Source: Lysobacter sp. Root916 (GTDB lineage: Bacteria; Pseudomonadota; Gammaproteobacteria; Xanthomonadales; Xanthomonadaceae). Taken from it: 64,000 bases of DNA. A program made the translations under genes and the position numbers. The notes under the pieces were generated by a model. That model made no database searches. It saw only the letters and a list, made by a program, of their open reading frames with translations, and was not told the origin of the DNA. The stretch covers positions 93,040 to 157,039 of the forward strand of contig NZ_LMJF01000013.1 of assembly GCF_001429785.1 (NCBI RefSeq), given 5' to 3'. Within the stretch, counting starts at the first letter, position 1; each line of letters starts with the position of its first letter. This document shows, one piece after another, positions 48,690 to 57,208 of the stretch.

Positions 48690-49867
48690 CAAGGAACTCC
48701 GATGAGGCAGGTAGGAACGAAGCCGTCGCGATGCGCGAGCCAGCGCGCGCGCGCCGCGAGCAGCAAGGGCGCGCCGCTGGCGGCGGGCAAGTCTTCAGGA
48801 TCGATCTCGAACAGCGTTCCCGGCGCCTGCGCCTTTCCGCCGTTGCAGCGCGCGGCGGCGGCGACGCACAACGCGGCCGCGTCGCCCGGTAGCGTCGGGC
48901 CCAACCAGGGCGTCCAGGCACTCACCCCTTGGGCGTCGTGCGCGAGGGTCTGCACGGTGTCGAACACCGGCGTGGACGTACGCAGCAACAGGCGTTCGCT
49001 GTCGGCGGCGTAGTAGGCCCTGGCTATCGGCACGGTCAGGCCGGTGCGGCAGTCGATCTTGTGCTCGATGCGCAGATCCGCATCGTCGGGTACCGCAGGC
49101 GGCGGCTGTCGGTCGCGCCCCGCGCGCTGCGCGACCTCGATCGTGCCGCCGCCGCGATGGCGCAGGCCGGCCAGGTGCCAGGCGCCGGCCTCGTGGTCGC
49201 CGACGGTCAGCCACGGCGCGCCTTTGTAGGGTCCCGCCACCGGGCCCGCGGGCTGCGGCGACGGCATCGAGTCGCGCGCTCGCTCGGCGTCGTACTGCGC
49301 GCGCAGACGTTCGTACAGGCCGTTGCCGTCCGATGGAAGCGAGGCGCCGATCGCCTCGAAGTCGTAGGCGTAGTGCCCACCGTTGTCGCTCATCGTCGAA
49401 CGCGCATCGGCGCCGACCGCGGGATCGCGGCTAGCCGCGCAGGCGAGCCAGATTTCGCTGTGGCTGGGCCAGCGATGCGCGGCCACGTCGGAGCGGGTCA
49501 GCGCGATCTGCTGCAACTGGTCGTCGCGGCGGGTTTCGCGGCGCGCGACCAGGTGGTTGTCGCGATCGAGCAAGGACAGCGCGGTGTCGACATAGAGGCC
49601 ACTTTCGCAATCGATCAGGCGTTCCAGATATTCGTACCAGCCGCGCTGGTGCTGCTCGGCGGTCCAACCGGCGGCGGACGTGCGCGGATAGCGGCTGGCC
49701 GATTCCAGCAGACCGTCCGGGCGCAGCTTCTGCGTCGACAGATGGATCGCATGCGCCTGGCTGGTTTCGCCGCCCATGAAGGGCAGCCATTGCGGGCGCT
49801 CTGCCGCGGGCGCGGCGGCGGCGAACAGGCATAGCGACCACCACCACCGTCCTTGATGCGACGCCAT
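48689..49867 (-). CDS. Exported protein of unknown function, partner of the WG-repeat protein
   Basis: A 392-aa protein with a signal peptide (WWWSLCLFAAAAPAAE, cleavage near residue 21). No known domain is recognised. Several cysteines (DCESGLY, DCRTGLT) and repeated stretches such as LERLIDCESGLYVDTALSLL and KIDCRTGLTVPIARAYY hint at a duplicated unit in which a cysteine-containing turn precedes a strand. The two halves are about 225 residues apart. The ATG at 49867 begins the signal peptide; codons upstream lie in repeat DNA. It is the first gene of a two-gene unit with the WG-repeat protein. Confidence 0.75.
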   Translation of the reverse strand: MASHQGRWWWSLCLFAAAAPAAERPQWLPFMGGETSQAHAIHLSTQKLRPDGLLESASRYPRTSAAGWTAEQHQRGWYEYLERLIDCESGLYVDTALSLLDRDNHLVARRETRRDDQLQQIALTRSDVAAHRWPSHSEIWLACAASRDPAVGADARSTMSDNGGHYAYDFEAIGASLPSDGNGLYERLRAQYDAERARDSMPSPQPAGPVAGPYKGAPWLTVGDHEAGAWHLAGLRHRGGGTIEVAQRAGRDRQPPPAVPDDADLRIEHKIDCRTGLTVPIARAYYAADSERLLLRTSTPVFDTVQTLAHDAQGVSAWTPWLGPTLPGDAAALCVAAAARCNGGKAQAPGTLFEIDPEDLPAASGAPLLLAARARWLAHRDGFVPTCLIGVP

Positions 49868-49964
49868 GCACGATCCTGTTGCGAGTCGGGCGCTCAGGAT
49901 AACCCGGCGCGATGCGCGGCCCGGCGGCGGATCGCAGCTGTCGATGATGTGCGCGGGTTTTGGG

Positions 49965-50433
49965 GTAGGAGCGACGTGAGTCGCGACTGCGCTACTGCGG
50001 CTACGACGCGATCGCGGCTCACGCCGCTCCCACAGGGGAACCGTCGTCGCCTGTTCGCAGCAACGCCTCCTCCACGTATCGCCGCGCGGGCTTTGGGGTA
50101 GGAGCGACGTGAGTCGCGACTGCGGTACCGCGGCTACGACGCGATCGCGGCTCACGCCGCTCCCACAGGGGAACCGTCGTCGCCTGTTCGCAGCAGCGCC
50201 GCCTCCACGTATCGCCGCGCGGGCTTTGGGGTAGGAGCGACGTGAGTCGCGACTGCGCTACTGCGGCTACGACGCGATCGCGGCTCACACCGCTCCCACA
50301 GGAGAACCGTCGGCGCCTGTTCGCAGCAACGTCTCATCCACGTATCGCCGCGTGGGCTTTGGGGTAGGAGCGACGCGAGTCGCGACCGCGCGACTTCGGC
50401 TACTGCGCGGTCACGGCTTGCGCCGCTCCTACA
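49965..50433 (+). repeat. Tandem array of 133-bp repeat units, array 2 (four units)
   Basis: Units start with GGGGTAGGAGCGACG near 49962, 50095, 50229 and 50361, giving periods of 133, 134 and 132 bases. Each has a core palindrome of about 70 bases (GTAGGAGCGACGYGAGTCGCGA ... TCGCGGCTCACGCCGCTCC, listed here in parts) and a 63-base linker that is itself conserved. It lies in the 630-base gap between the MDR oxidoreductase and the WG operon. Because the linkers are repeated rather than unique, this is not a CRISPR array. Confidence 0.9.
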
Positions 50434-50497
50434 GGGGGTGGAGTTCGCGCATTGCGGGTACGCTGAAATTACGCTTCGCCTTCGCCGCGAAGCTCGA

Positions 50498-51508
50498 TCA
50501 ATCGAACACGATCACCGGCTTGCCCAACACGCGCTGCTGCGCGACCGAGGCGATCGCGGCGGGGGCGTCGTCGAAGCCGAATACCTCGCCCACCACCGGT
50601 ACGATGCGGTGGCGTTCGAGCTCGGCCAGGAACTCCGCGAAGTCGCGCGCGCTGCCGACGCTGACGCCGTGGATGTTGAGCTGGTGGGCCATGATCGGCG
50701 CGATCAGATTGCCGGCGACTTCGAAGCCGTTGAGAAAACCGACGATGGCGATGTGGGCGTTGTCGGCAGCGGCGCCCAGCAATTCGACCAGGCCCGGGCC
50801 GCCGACCACGTCGACGATGCCGTCGACGCCGCGACCGTCGGTGAGTTCGCGCACCGCCGCGGCCAGGTCGGGGCGCTGGCGGTAATCGATCACCGCACTG
50901 GCGCCCAGCGCGCGCAGGCGTTCGGCCTTGGCCGGGTCGGCGCTGGTCGCGATCACCCGCACGCCGCGCACCACCGCCAGCTGCATGGCCATCAGCGACA
51001 CGCTGCCGCTGCCCTGCACCAGCAGGCTCGCACCGGGCGCGAGTTCGAGTTTGCGCAGGGCCGCCCAGGCGGTCAGGCCCGACACCGGCAAGGTCGCGGC
51101 CTGGGCGGCGCTGAGGTAAGCCGGCGCCGGCAGCACCGCGGCGGCGGGCAGCACGATCGAACGCGCGAGCCAGCCATCGCGCGGGCCGCCGAGCTTGTGG
51201 GCATGGTTCTCGGAGCGGAAGGGACCGTCCAGCCAGGTGCTCGTGTAGTGGCCGAGCACGCGGTCGCCGACCTGCAGGCCGCTCACGCCCTCGCCCAGCG
51301 CCTCGATCCGGCCGACGCCGTCGGACAGCGGCACGAAGGGGCGCGCCAGCCCGGGCTGGTAGAGACCGGTGGCCAGGGCGTAGTCGCGGTAGTTGATCGA
51401 GGCCGCCTCGGTGCGGATCCGCACCTCGCCGGGGCCGGGCGCGGGCTCGGGCAGGCGCACTTGGCGCAGGCTGTCCAGGCGGTGGCCCTGCAATTGGTAA
51501 GCGTCCAT
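50498..51508 (-). CDS. Zinc-independent MDR-family NAD(P)-dependent oxidoreductase
   Basis: A 336-aa medium-chain dehydrogenase/reductase. The GroES-like N-terminal half has EVRIRTEAASINYRDYALA, where the NYRD replaces the catalytic zinc cysteine, as in quinone oxidoreductases. The Rossmann half has SLLVQGSGSVSLMAMQLA, then VIATSADPAKAERLRALGA and a final VLGKPVIVFD. The structural-zinc cysteines are absent. The ATG at 51508 matches the family start. The gene is divergent from a LysR regulator with 95 bases between, which suggests LysR control. The substrate is unknown; enones and quinones are typical of relatives. Confidence 0.88.
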   Translation of the reverse strand: MDAYQLQGHRLDSLRQVRLPEPAPGPGEVRIRTEAASINYRDYALATGLYQPGLARPFVPLSDGVGRIEALGEGVSGLQVGDRVLGHYTSTWLDGPFRSENHAHKLGGPRDGWLARSIVLPAAAVLPAPAYLSAAQAATLPVSGLTAWAALRKLELAPGASLLVQGSGSVSLMAMQLAVVRGVRVIATSADPAKAERLRALGASAVIDYRQRPDLAAAVRELTDGRGVDGIVDVVGGPGLVELLGAAADNAHIAIVGFLNGFEVAGNLIAPIMAHQLNIHGVSVGSARDFAEFLAELERHRIVPVVGEVFGFDDAPAAIASVAQQRVLGKPVIVFD

Positions 51509-51578
51509 GGGGGTGTCTCCGGATCGGGGAGACACAGGCTATTGTTGAAGTAAAAGTAGATATAGGATCAGCCCATCA

Positions 51579-51592
51579 ACTCATCATTGAGT
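51579..51592. promoter_or_regulatory. Candidate LysR operator in the divergent MDR/LysR promoter
   Basis: A perfect 5-bp dyad, ACTCA-TCAT-TGAGT, lies just before the LysR gene and upstream of the MDR gene. It has the T-N-A symmetric form of LysR boxes. The surrounding 60 bases are AT-rich. The role is inferred from position. Confidence 0.4.
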
Positions 51593-51603
51593 GAATATCA
51601 ATA

Positions 51604-52527
51604 ATGTTGGGCGGCCTGTACTCCGAGCTCGAGGCCTTCGAGGCCATCCTCACCCAGGGCAGCTTCACCGCCGCCGCGCGCCAGCTGGGCGTGACCACCG
51701 GCGCGATCACGCGCCGGCTGCATGCACTGGAGACCCGGCTGGGCGCCAAGCTGCTGAACCGTTCGACCCGCCGCCTCAGCCTCACCGAATCCGGCCGCGA
51801 CTACTACGCCCAGATCGCGCCCGCGCTGGCCCAGATCGCCTCGGCGGCCGAGCGTGTGCACGACCTGGGCGGCGAACCGCGCGGCGAGCTGCGGGTGTCG
51901 CTGCCGATGAACTTCGGCCGCCTGTACGTGATGCCGCGCCTGCCCGCGTTCCTGCAGCGCTGGCCCGGCATCGCCCTGGACGCCCAGTTCGACGACCGCT
52001 ACGTCGACCTGATCGGCGAGGGCTACGACCTGGCGATCCGGATCGGCGCGCTCGACGATTCGCGCCTGGTCGCGCGCCGGCTGGCCGACACCCGCCGCAT
52101 CCTGGTCGCCTCGCCCGACTACCTGCAGCGCCGCGGCGCACCGCGCGCGCCCGGCGAGCTGGTCGGCCACGACTGCCTGCACTACACCCTGTTCCGCGAT
52201 GTGGCGACCTGGGAATTCCACCGCGGCCGCGAGACCTTGCGGGTGCCGGTGCGCGGGCGCCTGCGTTCGAACTACGGCGCGCCCCTGGTCGACGCCGCCC
52301 TGCACGGCGGCGGCATCCTGCAGACCGCGACCTTCGCCGTCGCCCAGGAACTCGCCGACGGCCGCCTGTGCGAGGTGCTGCCGGACTGGAGCCTGGTCCC
52401 GATCGGCCTCTACGCGGTCTATCCGGGGCGCGAGTACCGGCCGCGCAAGGTCGAGGTCTTCATCGACTTCCTGGAGGAAGCGATCGGCCGGCCCGCGCAC
52501 TGGGAACGCCTGCTCGCCGGCGGCTGA
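51604..52527 (+). CDS. LysR-family transcriptional regulator
   Basis: A 307-aa regulator. The winged HTH is at residues 6-65 (LEAFEAILTQGSFTAAARQL, TGAITRRLHALETRLGAKLL, NRSTRRLSLTESGRDYY). The C-terminal substrate-binding domain resembles the CrgA/DsdC-like PBP2 fold, with GELRVSLPMNFGRLYV and GEGYDLAIRIGALDDSRLVA. It is divergent from the MDR oxidoreductase gene, the usual arrangement for a LysR activator or repressor of that gene. The inducer is not known. Confidence 0.9.
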   Translation: MLGGLYSELEAFEAILTQGSFTAAARQLGVTTGAITRRLHALETRLGAKLLNRSTRRLSLTESGRDYYAQIAPALAQIASAAERVHDLGGEPRGELRVSLPMNFGRLYVMPRLPAFLQRWPGIALDAQFDDRYVDLIGEGYDLAIRIGALDDSRLVARRLADTRRILVASPDYLQRRGAPRAPGELVGHDCLHYTLFRDVATWEFHRGRETLRVPVRGRLRSNYGAPLVDAALHGGGILQTATFAVAQELADGRLCEVLPDWSLVPIGLYAVYPGREYRPRKVEVFIDFLEEAIGRPAHWERLLAGG

Positions 52528-52595
52528 GCGTGGAGCGGTCCGTGGCCGCATCCACGGTCGCCGCGCCCAGGGGCGGGCATTACACTGCGCCCCTC

Positions 52596-52931
52596 ATGCC
52601 CGCACCCTCGCCCGTCCGCCTGGTCTTCAGCAGCTGCCCCGATGCCGCCAGCGCCGACGCGATCGCGCAGGCGCTGGTCGGCGAACGGCTGGCCGCCTGC
52701 GTGAGCCGCCTGCCCGGCCTGCGCTCGACCTATCGCTGGCAGGGCCAGGTGGAAAGCGCGGACGAGGTGCAGTTGCTGATCAAGACCAGCGCCGACCGCC
52801 TGGACGCCCTGATCGAGCGCCTGCGGGCGCTGCATCCCTATGAACTGCCGGAGGCTGTCGCGGTCGAAGCCTGCGGCGGCCTGCCCCAGTACCTGCACTG
52901 GGTGGCCGAACAGACTCGTGACGATGACTGA
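52596..52931 (+). CDS. cutA: Divalent cation tolerance protein CutA
   Basis: A 111-aa trimeric ferredoxin-like protein. It shows RLVFSSCPDAASADAIAQAL, ERLAACVSRLPGLRSTYRWQ, then LLIKTSADRLDALIERLRAL and HPYELPEAVAV, with the conserved GxxxYL region near the end. It has been linked to copper tolerance and, in E. coli, lies next to dsbD, as it does here. Its stop overlaps the dsbD start by 8 bases, so the genes are coupled. Confidence 0.92.
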   Translation: MPAPSPVRLVFSSCPDAASADAIAQALVGERLAACVSRLPGLRSTYRWQGQVESADEVQLLIKTSADRLDALIERLRALHPYELPEAVAVEACGGLPQYLHWVAEQTRDDD

Positions 52932-55380
52932 ATTGAAAGCCTTGCTCCGGCGCGCGCGCGCCGGTTACGCCGCCGCTGCGCTCGCGTTCGGCCTGTCCCT
53001 GGCCGGCCCGGCCCTGGCGATCGACGAGTCCGATCTGCTGCCGGTCGAACAGGCCTTCGTGCTGAGCGCGGAGGCGCCTGCCGCTGACCGCATCGTGCTG
53101 CGCTGGAAGATCGCCGACGGCTACTACCTCTACAAGCACCGCATCTCGGTCAAGGCCGATCCCGCGTTCGCGGCGCAGGCGCTGCAGCTGCCCAAGGGCG
53201 ACAAGCACAAGGACGAGTTCTTCGGCGAAGTCGAGACCTACCGCAAGGCCCTGAGCGCGACCCTGCCCGGCCGCGCCGGCGCCACCCGCGTCGATCTGCA
53301 GATCAAGTACCAGGGCTGCGCCGATGCCGGCATCTGTTACCCGCCGGTGACGCGCAATGTCAGCGTGAACCTGCCCGCGGCCGCGAACGCGGCGACCGGC
53401 AACGACGAACCTCTGGTCGCGTTCGGCAACGCCGGCGCAGGCGGCGCGCCACCGCTGGGCGGCGGCCTGCTCGGCAACGCGCCCAGCGCCGCCGCCGGCG
53501 CCGATGCGCTGCCGCTGCCGCCGGAACAGGCCTTCGGTTTCGAGGCCATCCCCGGCGACGGCAACACCCTGCTGCTGCGCTTCACCCCGGCGCGCGGCTA
53601 TTACCTGTACCGCGACAAGACCTCGTTCAAGCTGGACGCGGCCGCGAGCAAGGCCGGCATCGCCCTGGGCGCGCCGCAATGGCCGCGCGGCAGCGCGCAC
53701 CGCGACGAGCACTTCGGCCAGGTCATCGTGTTCTTCGAGCAGATCGACGTGCCGCTGCCGCTGCGGCGCACGCGCGAGGACGCCGCCAAGTTCGTGCTGA
53801 CCGCGCACTTCATGGGCTGCCAGACCGACGGCATCTGCTATCCGCCGATGACGCGCACCGTCTCGATCGATCTGCCACGCGGCAAGATCGCGGTGGAGCC
53901 GGCGGTCGCGGCGACGGACGCCGCCAATCCGGAAACCGCTGGCGCCGCTCTGGCAGCCGACGCCGAAGCGGCGACGGCGCTCGCGGACCCTGCATCGTCC
54001 GCTGCCACGCAAACCGGCGCCGATGTGCGTGCAGCGCAAGCCGATGGGGCCGCGATCCAATCCGCGTCCACCCAGGCCCCCGAGCAAGCCGAAGACAGCC
54101 TGCTCGCCGCCGCCCTGTCCGGCCCCAACCGCTGGTTCACCCTGCTGGTGTTCCTGGCGATGGGCGTGGGCCTGTCGTTCACGCCCTGCGTGCTGCCGAT
54201 GATCCCGATCCTGTCGGGCCTGATCGCCGGCCACGGCCCGGGCATCGGCGTGCGCCGCGCGTTCTCGCTGTCGCTGGTGTACGTGCTGGCCAACGCGGTG
54301 GTGTTCGCGATCGCCGGCGTGATCGCGGCCAGCGTCGGCGCCAACTTGCAGATCCTGTTCCAGACCCCGTGGGTGATCGTCGCCTTCTCGCTGCTGTTCG
54401 TGCTGCTGGCGCTGTCCAGCTTCGGCCTCTACGAGCTGCAGATGCCGGCCGCGCTGCGCAATCGCCTGGGCAGCCTCAGCGACCGCCAGCGCGGCGGCTC
54501 CTGGCTGGGCGTGGCGGCGATGGGCGCGCTGTCCTCGCTGATCGTCGGCCCCTGCGTGGCGCCGCCGCTGGCGGCGGCGATGCTCTACATCGGCCAGAGC
54601 GGCGACCAGTGGTTCGGCGGCGCGGCCCTGTTCCTGCTGGCCCTGGGCATGGGCGTGCCGCTGCTCGCGTTCGGCGTGGCCGCGGGCAAGGGCGTGCCGA
54701 CCAGCGGGCCGTGGATGGTGGGCGTGCAGCGCGCATTCGGCTTCGTGTTCCTGGGCCTGGCGGTGTGGATGCTGTCGCGCATCCTGCCCGGCCCGTTCGT
54801 GCTGGCCTTGTGGGGCGCGCTGCTGTGCGGCGCGGCCGCCGCGATCGGCCTGGTCGCCAGCCGCGTCGGCGGTAGCGGAGGTCTGCGCGTGCTGGGCTGG
54901 ACCGCGGCGCTGCTGCTGGGCCTGACCGGCGCCGCCCAGATCGTCGGCGCCCTGGCCGGAGGCAGCGATCCGCTGCAGCCGCTGGCCGGCCTGCGCGGCG
55001 GCGGCGCCGCCGCGCATCGCGAGCTGCCGTTCCGCACCATCAAATCGGTGGCCGACCTCGATCGCGAGGTCGCCGCGGCCCAGGCCGCCGGCCAGCCGCT
55101 GATGCTGGATTTCTACGCCGACTGGTGCGTGTCCTGCAAAGAGATGGAGAAATACACCTTCACCGAGCCTGCGGTGCACGAGGCGCTGTCCGGCTTCGTC
55201 CTGCTCAAGGCCGACGTGACCGCCAACGACGAACTCGACGCCGCGCTGATGAAGCGCCTGGGCATCCACGGCCCGCCGGCCACGCTGTACTACACCGGCG
55301 GCGCCGAGCGTCGCGAGCTGCGCCTGTTCGGTTTCGAGGAAGCGCCCAAGTTCGTCGAACGCGCGCGGCGCGCGCGCTGA
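52924..55380 (+). CDS. dsbD: Thiol:disulfide interchange protein DsbD with a duplicated N-terminal domain
   Basis: An 818-aa inner membrane reductant carrier that moves electrons from cytoplasmic thioredoxin to the periplasm. The signal peptide ends near residue 32. Two DsbD-alpha domains follow, at about 38-150 and 198-318. Each keeps its cysteine pair in GC(A/Q)xxGICYPP (C132/C138 and C299/C305). The transmembrane part (about 402-680) carries its redox cysteines in SFTPCVLPM and VGPCVAPPL. A C-terminal thioredoxin-like domain has DWCVSCKEME. E. coli DsbD (565 aa) has a single alpha domain, so the extra copy explains most of the length difference. It lies between cutA (8-base overlap) and a TlpA-like gene (1-base overlap). 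Confidence 0.93.
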   Translation: MTELKALLRRARAGYAAAALAFGLSLAGPALAIDESDLLPVEQAFVLSAEAPAADRIVLRWKIADGYYLYKHRISVKADPAFAAQALQLPKGDKHKDEFFGEVETYRKALSATLPGRAGATRVDLQIKYQGCADAGICYPPVTRNVSVNLPAAANAATGNDEPLVAFGNAGAGGAPPLGGGLLGNAPSAAAGADALPLPPEQAFGFEAIPGDGNTLLLRFTPARGYYLYRDKTSFKLDAAASKAGIALGAPQWPRGSAHRDEHFGQVIVFFEQIDVPLPLRRTREDAAKFVLTAHFMGCQTDGICYPPMTRTVSIDLPRGKIAVEPAVAATDAANPETAGAALAADAEAATALADPASSAATQTGADVRAAQADGAAIQSASTQAPEQAEDSLLAAALSGPNRWFTLLVFLAMGVGLSFTPCVLPMIPILSGLIAGHGPGIGVRRAFSLSLVYVLANAVVFAIAGVIAASVGANLQILFQTPWVIVAFSLLFVLLALSSFGLYELQMPAALRNRLGSLSDRQRGGSWLGVAAMGALSSLIVGPCVAPPLAAAMLYIGQSGDQWFGGAALFLLALGMGVPLLAFGVAAGKGVPTSGPWMVGVQRAFGFVFLGLAVWMLSRILPGPFVLALWGALLCGAAAAIGLVASRVGGSGGLRVLGWTAALLLGLTGAAQIVGALAGGSDPLQPLAGLRGGGAAAHRELPFRTIKSVADLDREVAAAQAAGQPLMLDFYADWCVSCKEMEKYTFTEPAVHEALSGFVLLKADVTANDELDAALMKRLGIHGPPATLYYTGGAERRELRLFGFEEAPKFVERARRAR

Positions 55381-55982
55381 TGGGGTCGACCGCGAAAGTC
55401 CTGCTGGTCGCCGGCATCGCCGGCGTGCTCGGCGCCGGTCTCGGGATCTGGCTCAACGGCCCCGGTCCGCTGCTGCGCACCGAGGCTGGGCAGCGCGTGC
55501 TGCAGGGCGTGATCGCCTCGACCGCGCCCGCGCCGCCGCAGGGCCTGGCCGTGGCCTCGCGCGGCGCACCGGTGCCGGTGATCGAGCTGCCTACGCTAGA
55601 CGGCAAGCCGCTGCGTCTGCCCTCGGCGTACCCGGGCCGGCCGGTGCTGATCAATCTCTGGGCCAGCTGGTGCGGCCCCTGCATCCAGGAAATGCCCGAA
55701 CTGGACCGTTATGCCGCCCAGCAGGGCGCGACCGGCACCCAGGTGGTCGGGATCGCCCTGGACGACGCCGATGCGGTGCGCGAATTCCTGCGCCGGGTGC
55801 CGGTGCGCTACCCGATCGTGCTGGACCGGGCCGGCCCGCGCGACGCCGGCGTGCAGTTGGGCAACCCCAAGGGCGTGCTGCCCTACACCGCCCTGGTCTC
55901 GGCCGAGGGGCGGCTGCTGAAGCAGAAGATCGGGCCGTTCGAACCCGGCGAACTCGAGGCCTGGGTCGGCTCGGCGCAGTGA
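55380..55982 (+). CDS. TlpA/ResA-family thioredoxin-like disulfide reductase
   Basis: A 200-aa membrane-anchored periplasmic thiol-disulfide protein. A single N-terminal helix (about 5-27) precedes a TlpA-type domain with ELPTLDGKPLRLPSAYPGRP, then LINLWASWCGPCIQEMPEL with the WCGPC active site, and a cis-Pro region in GVLPYTALVS. Its ATG shares a base with the dsbD stop (TGATG), so it is probably a direct electron acceptor of DsbD. Relatives reduce cytochrome c precursors or protect thiols. Confidence 0.92.
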   Translation: MGSTAKVLLVAGIAGVLGAGLGIWLNGPGPLLRTEAGQRVLQGVIASTAPAPPQGLAVASRGAPVPVIELPTLDGKPLRLPSAYPGRPVLINLWASWCGPCIQEMPELDRYAAQQGATGTQVVGIALDDADAVREFLRRVPVRYPIVLDRAGPRDAGVQLGNPKGVLPYTALVSAEGRLLKQKIGPFEPGELEAWVGSAQ

Positions 55983-56226
55983 GCCAAGCCCCGGATTGAC
56001 AGCCGGCCTCGCCGGCGCCACCTTGCCCTTACGCCCATCGCGCCGCCTCCCCGCGCCATCGTCGGCGATTGCGCCGGCAACGTGCTCGGGCGCCGGGAAA
56101 TTTAGAGTCGCCACTCAAACAACCGCTTAAATCGTAACAACTTCGCCGATTTGGCGGCGAACTTCTGGACATGGCACCGGCCTTCACGCACACTGCCGCC
56201 CTTTGAAGGCCACCGCTCCGGTTCCG

Positions 56227-56673
56227 ATGGCGACGCTTCTGGTCCTGCACGGCCCCAACCTCAACCTGCTCGGCACGCGCGAGCCGGAGGTCTACGGCCG
56301 CACCACGCTGGCGCAGATCGATGCCGACCTGCGCGGCCGCACCGAGGCCGCCGGGCACCGCTACGACAGCCTGCAGTCCAATGCCGAGCACGTGCTGGTG
56401 GACCGCGTGCAGGCCGCGCGCGAGGACGGCACCGCCCTGATCCTGATCAACCCGGCCGCGTTCACCCACACCAGCGTGGCCCTGCGCGACACCCTGGCCG
56501 CGGTGGCGATCCCCTTCATCGAGATCCACCTGTCCAACCCGCACCGCCGCGAAGACTTCCGCCGCACCAGCTACTTCAGCGATCTGGCGCTGGGCGTGAT
56601 CTGCGGCTTCGGCGCGGACAGCTACCGCTACGCGCTGGATGCCGCGCTGCAGCGGCTCGATCCCCAATCCTGA
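56227..56673 (+). CDS. aroQ: 3-dehydroquinate dehydratase, type II
   Basis: A 148-aa shikimate-pathway enzyme that dehydrates 3-dehydroquinate by the trans, dodecameric type II route. The motif [19 protein letters not shown] at the start contains the conserved Arg and Tyr. [14 protein letters not shown] and [20 protein letters not shown] follow, with the catalytic His in HLSN. The ATG at 56227 gives the typical N terminus. It lies 42 bases before accB, as in many gammaproteobacteria. Confidence 0.95.
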   Translation: MATLLVLHGPNLNLLGTREPEVYGRTTLAQIDADLRGRTEAAGHRYDSLQSNAEHVLVDRVQAAREDGTALILINPAAFTHTSVALRDTLAAVAIPFIEIHLSNPHRREDFRRTSYFSDLALGVICGFGADSYRYALDAALQRLDPQS

Positions 56674-56715
56674 AACCACCGCCCCGTCGCCCGGGGCATT
56701 ACCTGAGGCCCGCCC

Positions 56716-57195
56716 ATGGACCTGCGCAAAATCAAGAAACTCATCGACCTGCTCGAGGAATCCAACCTCGCCGAGATCGAGATCAAGGAGGGCGAAGAGT
56801 CGGTGCGCCTGGCGCGCACGCCTAAGGGCGGCTACGCCGTGGCCCAGCCGATGATGCAGGCCGCGCCGATGGCCGAGCGCCCGCCGCAGGCGATGCCGAT
56901 GCACTCGCCCACCGAAGCGGCCACCGGCGGCAGCGCCAAGCCCGCCAACGACCTGCCCGATGGCCACGTCGTGCGCGCGCCCATGGTCGGCACCTTCTAC
57001 ACCTCGCCGTCGCCGGACAAGCCCGCCTTCGTCAGCGTCGGCCAGGCGGTCAAGGCCGGCGACACCCTGGGCATCATCGAGGCGATGAAGATGTTCAACC
57101 CGATCGAGGCCGACGTGTCCGGCACCGTGCTCAAGGTGATGGCCGAGAGCGGCCAGCCGATCGAGTTCGATCAGCCGCTCTTCGTGATCGGCTAA
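56716..57195 (+). CDS. accB: Biotin carboxyl carrier protein of acetyl-CoA carboxylase
   Basis: A 159-aa subunit that carries biotin between the biotin carboxylase and carboxyltransferase active sites. The N-terminal segment [20 protein letters not shown] is followed by a Pro/Ala/Met-rich flexible linker (about 45-80). The biotinyl domain has the EAMKM biotinylation motif. In most relatives accC follows directly; here a 444-base unit with its own gene separates them. Confidence 0.96.
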   Translation: MDLRKIKKLIDLLEESNLAEIEIKEGEESVRLARTPKGGYAVAQPMMQAAPMAERPPQAMPMHSPTEAATGGSAKPANDLPDGHVVRAPMVGTFYTSPSPDKPAFVSVGQAVKAGDTLGIIEAMKMFNPIEADVSGTVLKVMAESGQPIEFDQPLFVIG

Positions 57196-57208
57196 GGCCG
57201 ATCACGAC

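Noticed and set aside
50019..50337. Open frames with a repeated 44-residue peptide in the 133-bp array
   Set aside because: The period (133 bases) keeps one frame open only by chance over a few units, and the same sequence lies in intergenic arrays elsewhere. It is not a repeat protein gene.
49965..50433. Regularly spaced repeats that resemble a CRISPR array
   Set aside because: The about 63-base spacers are nearly identical to each other and to those at 46240-46436, and the repeats are long palindromes of about 70 bases. No cas genes are present.
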